A stretch of 64,000 bases of DNA from Campylobacter sp. MIT 12-8780 (GTDB lineage Bacteria; Campylobacterota; Campylobacteria; Campylobacterales; Campylobacteraceae): the NCBI RefSeq assembly GCF_006864535.1, contig NZ_QHLL01000007.1, forward strand, positions 1 through 64,000, given 5' to 3'. The notes beneath the pieces were generated by a model, which was not told the origin of the DNA, did no database searches, and worked only from the letters and a program-made list of their open reading frames with translations. Shown in pieces: positions 63,946 through 64,000 of the stretch; the first letter of the stretch is position 1, and each line of letters opens with the position of its first letter. Both the position numbers and the translations under genes were made by a program.

Positions 63946-64000
63946 ATGCTAGGTGTAGGCTTGGTGCTTTTAGGTGCTGTGTTTTGGGCGATTAGCGGGG
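63946..64000 (+). CDS. EamA-like transporter, 5' fragment
   Basis: Only 18 codons are present before the window ends. They read MLGVGLVLLGAVFWAISG, a hydrophobic first helix with the WxxSG ending common in EamA/DMT transporters. AGGGGAGA is a strong ribosome site just upstream. The family call is tentative because the gene is cut. Confidence 0.5.
   Translation, partial: MLGVGLVLLGAVFWAISG

Overview
The window is chromosomal DNA from a Campylobacter species. It is AT-rich and densely coded, with many 1-8 bp gene overlaps. It carries the futalosine menaquinone gene mqnE, a cbb3 oxidase and a cytochrome bc1 complex, KDO synthesis, fliL, an AcfC/PEB3-like binding protein, an Omp50-like porin and homopolymeric G tracts inside surface-modification genes, all typical of the genus. 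From memory, the local gene blocks match C. jejuni, but their order is mosaic, so this is probably a relative and not C. jejuni itself. I did not see any tRNA, rRNA, CRISPR array, insertion sequence or prophage.

Layout. 0.1-2.1 kb (minus): mqnE, then rplM-rpsI. 2.2-12.1 kb (minus): one tightly packed run ccoN-ccoO-ccoQ-ccoP, a DUF4006 protein, a 33-aa membrane peptide too short for ordinary ORF calling, a TPM-like protein, a FixH-like protein, then the recombination nuclease genes addB-addA. 12.3-14.7 kb: DUF507, carA and a SafE/DsbD-like membrane protein. 14.9-15.9 kb: a DUF4422 glycosyltransferase-like gene with a G11 contingency tract. 16-22.2 kb: petABC, a frameshifted DUF2920 gene and mnmG. 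22.2-22.6 kb: a gene-free stretch with hairpins. 22.6-29.1 kb: comEA-like, ribH-nusB-pyrF, EamA-kdsA-SDR, and a creD-like pair.

29.2-36.4 kb (plus): der-aroK-trpS-serS-TPR operon and the AcfC/PEB3-like protein. 36.5-39 kb (minus): a sigma-28-type, flagellum co-regulated gene (FedB-like), a DUF1090 protein and phosphomannomutase. 39.1-42.7 kb: fliL-acpS, then cstA and its small YbdD/YjiX partner, whose 5' end contains a striking GC-rich stem-loop. 42.7-44.6 kb: thiL-truD, with thiL apparently leaderless. 44.7-48 kb: a Tat-exported NAD(P)-binding protein diverging from an HxlR regulator, then a G10 phase-variable LTA-synthase-type transferase. 48.3-53.9 kb: a type I restriction-modification locus in the order hsdR-(34-aa ORF)-hsdS-hsdM. 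53.9-56 kb: argB-argD. 56.1-59.8 kb: a 21-aa membrane peptide gene and a four-gene envelope lipoprotein cluster (COG3014, YcfL, LpoB, CsgG-like). 59.9-63.8 kb: yebC, cyclophilin, Omp50-like barrel, a small periplasmic protein and dedA. A partial EamA-type transporter runs off the right end.

How the genes work together. Menaquinone (mqnE) feeds bc1 (petABC), which passes electrons to the cbb3 oxidase. Biosynthesis genes (ribH, pyrF, carA, argBD, thiL, kdsA, aroK) are interleaved. Surface variation is built in through two on/off G tracts and an hsdS with internal direct repeats. The most unusual observations are the apparent co-transcription of AddAB with the cbb3 cluster, two very short membrane peptides with good translation signals, the stem-loop embedded in ybdD, and the envelope lipoprotein cluster. 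No single wholly new multi-gene system could be demonstrated from sequence alone.
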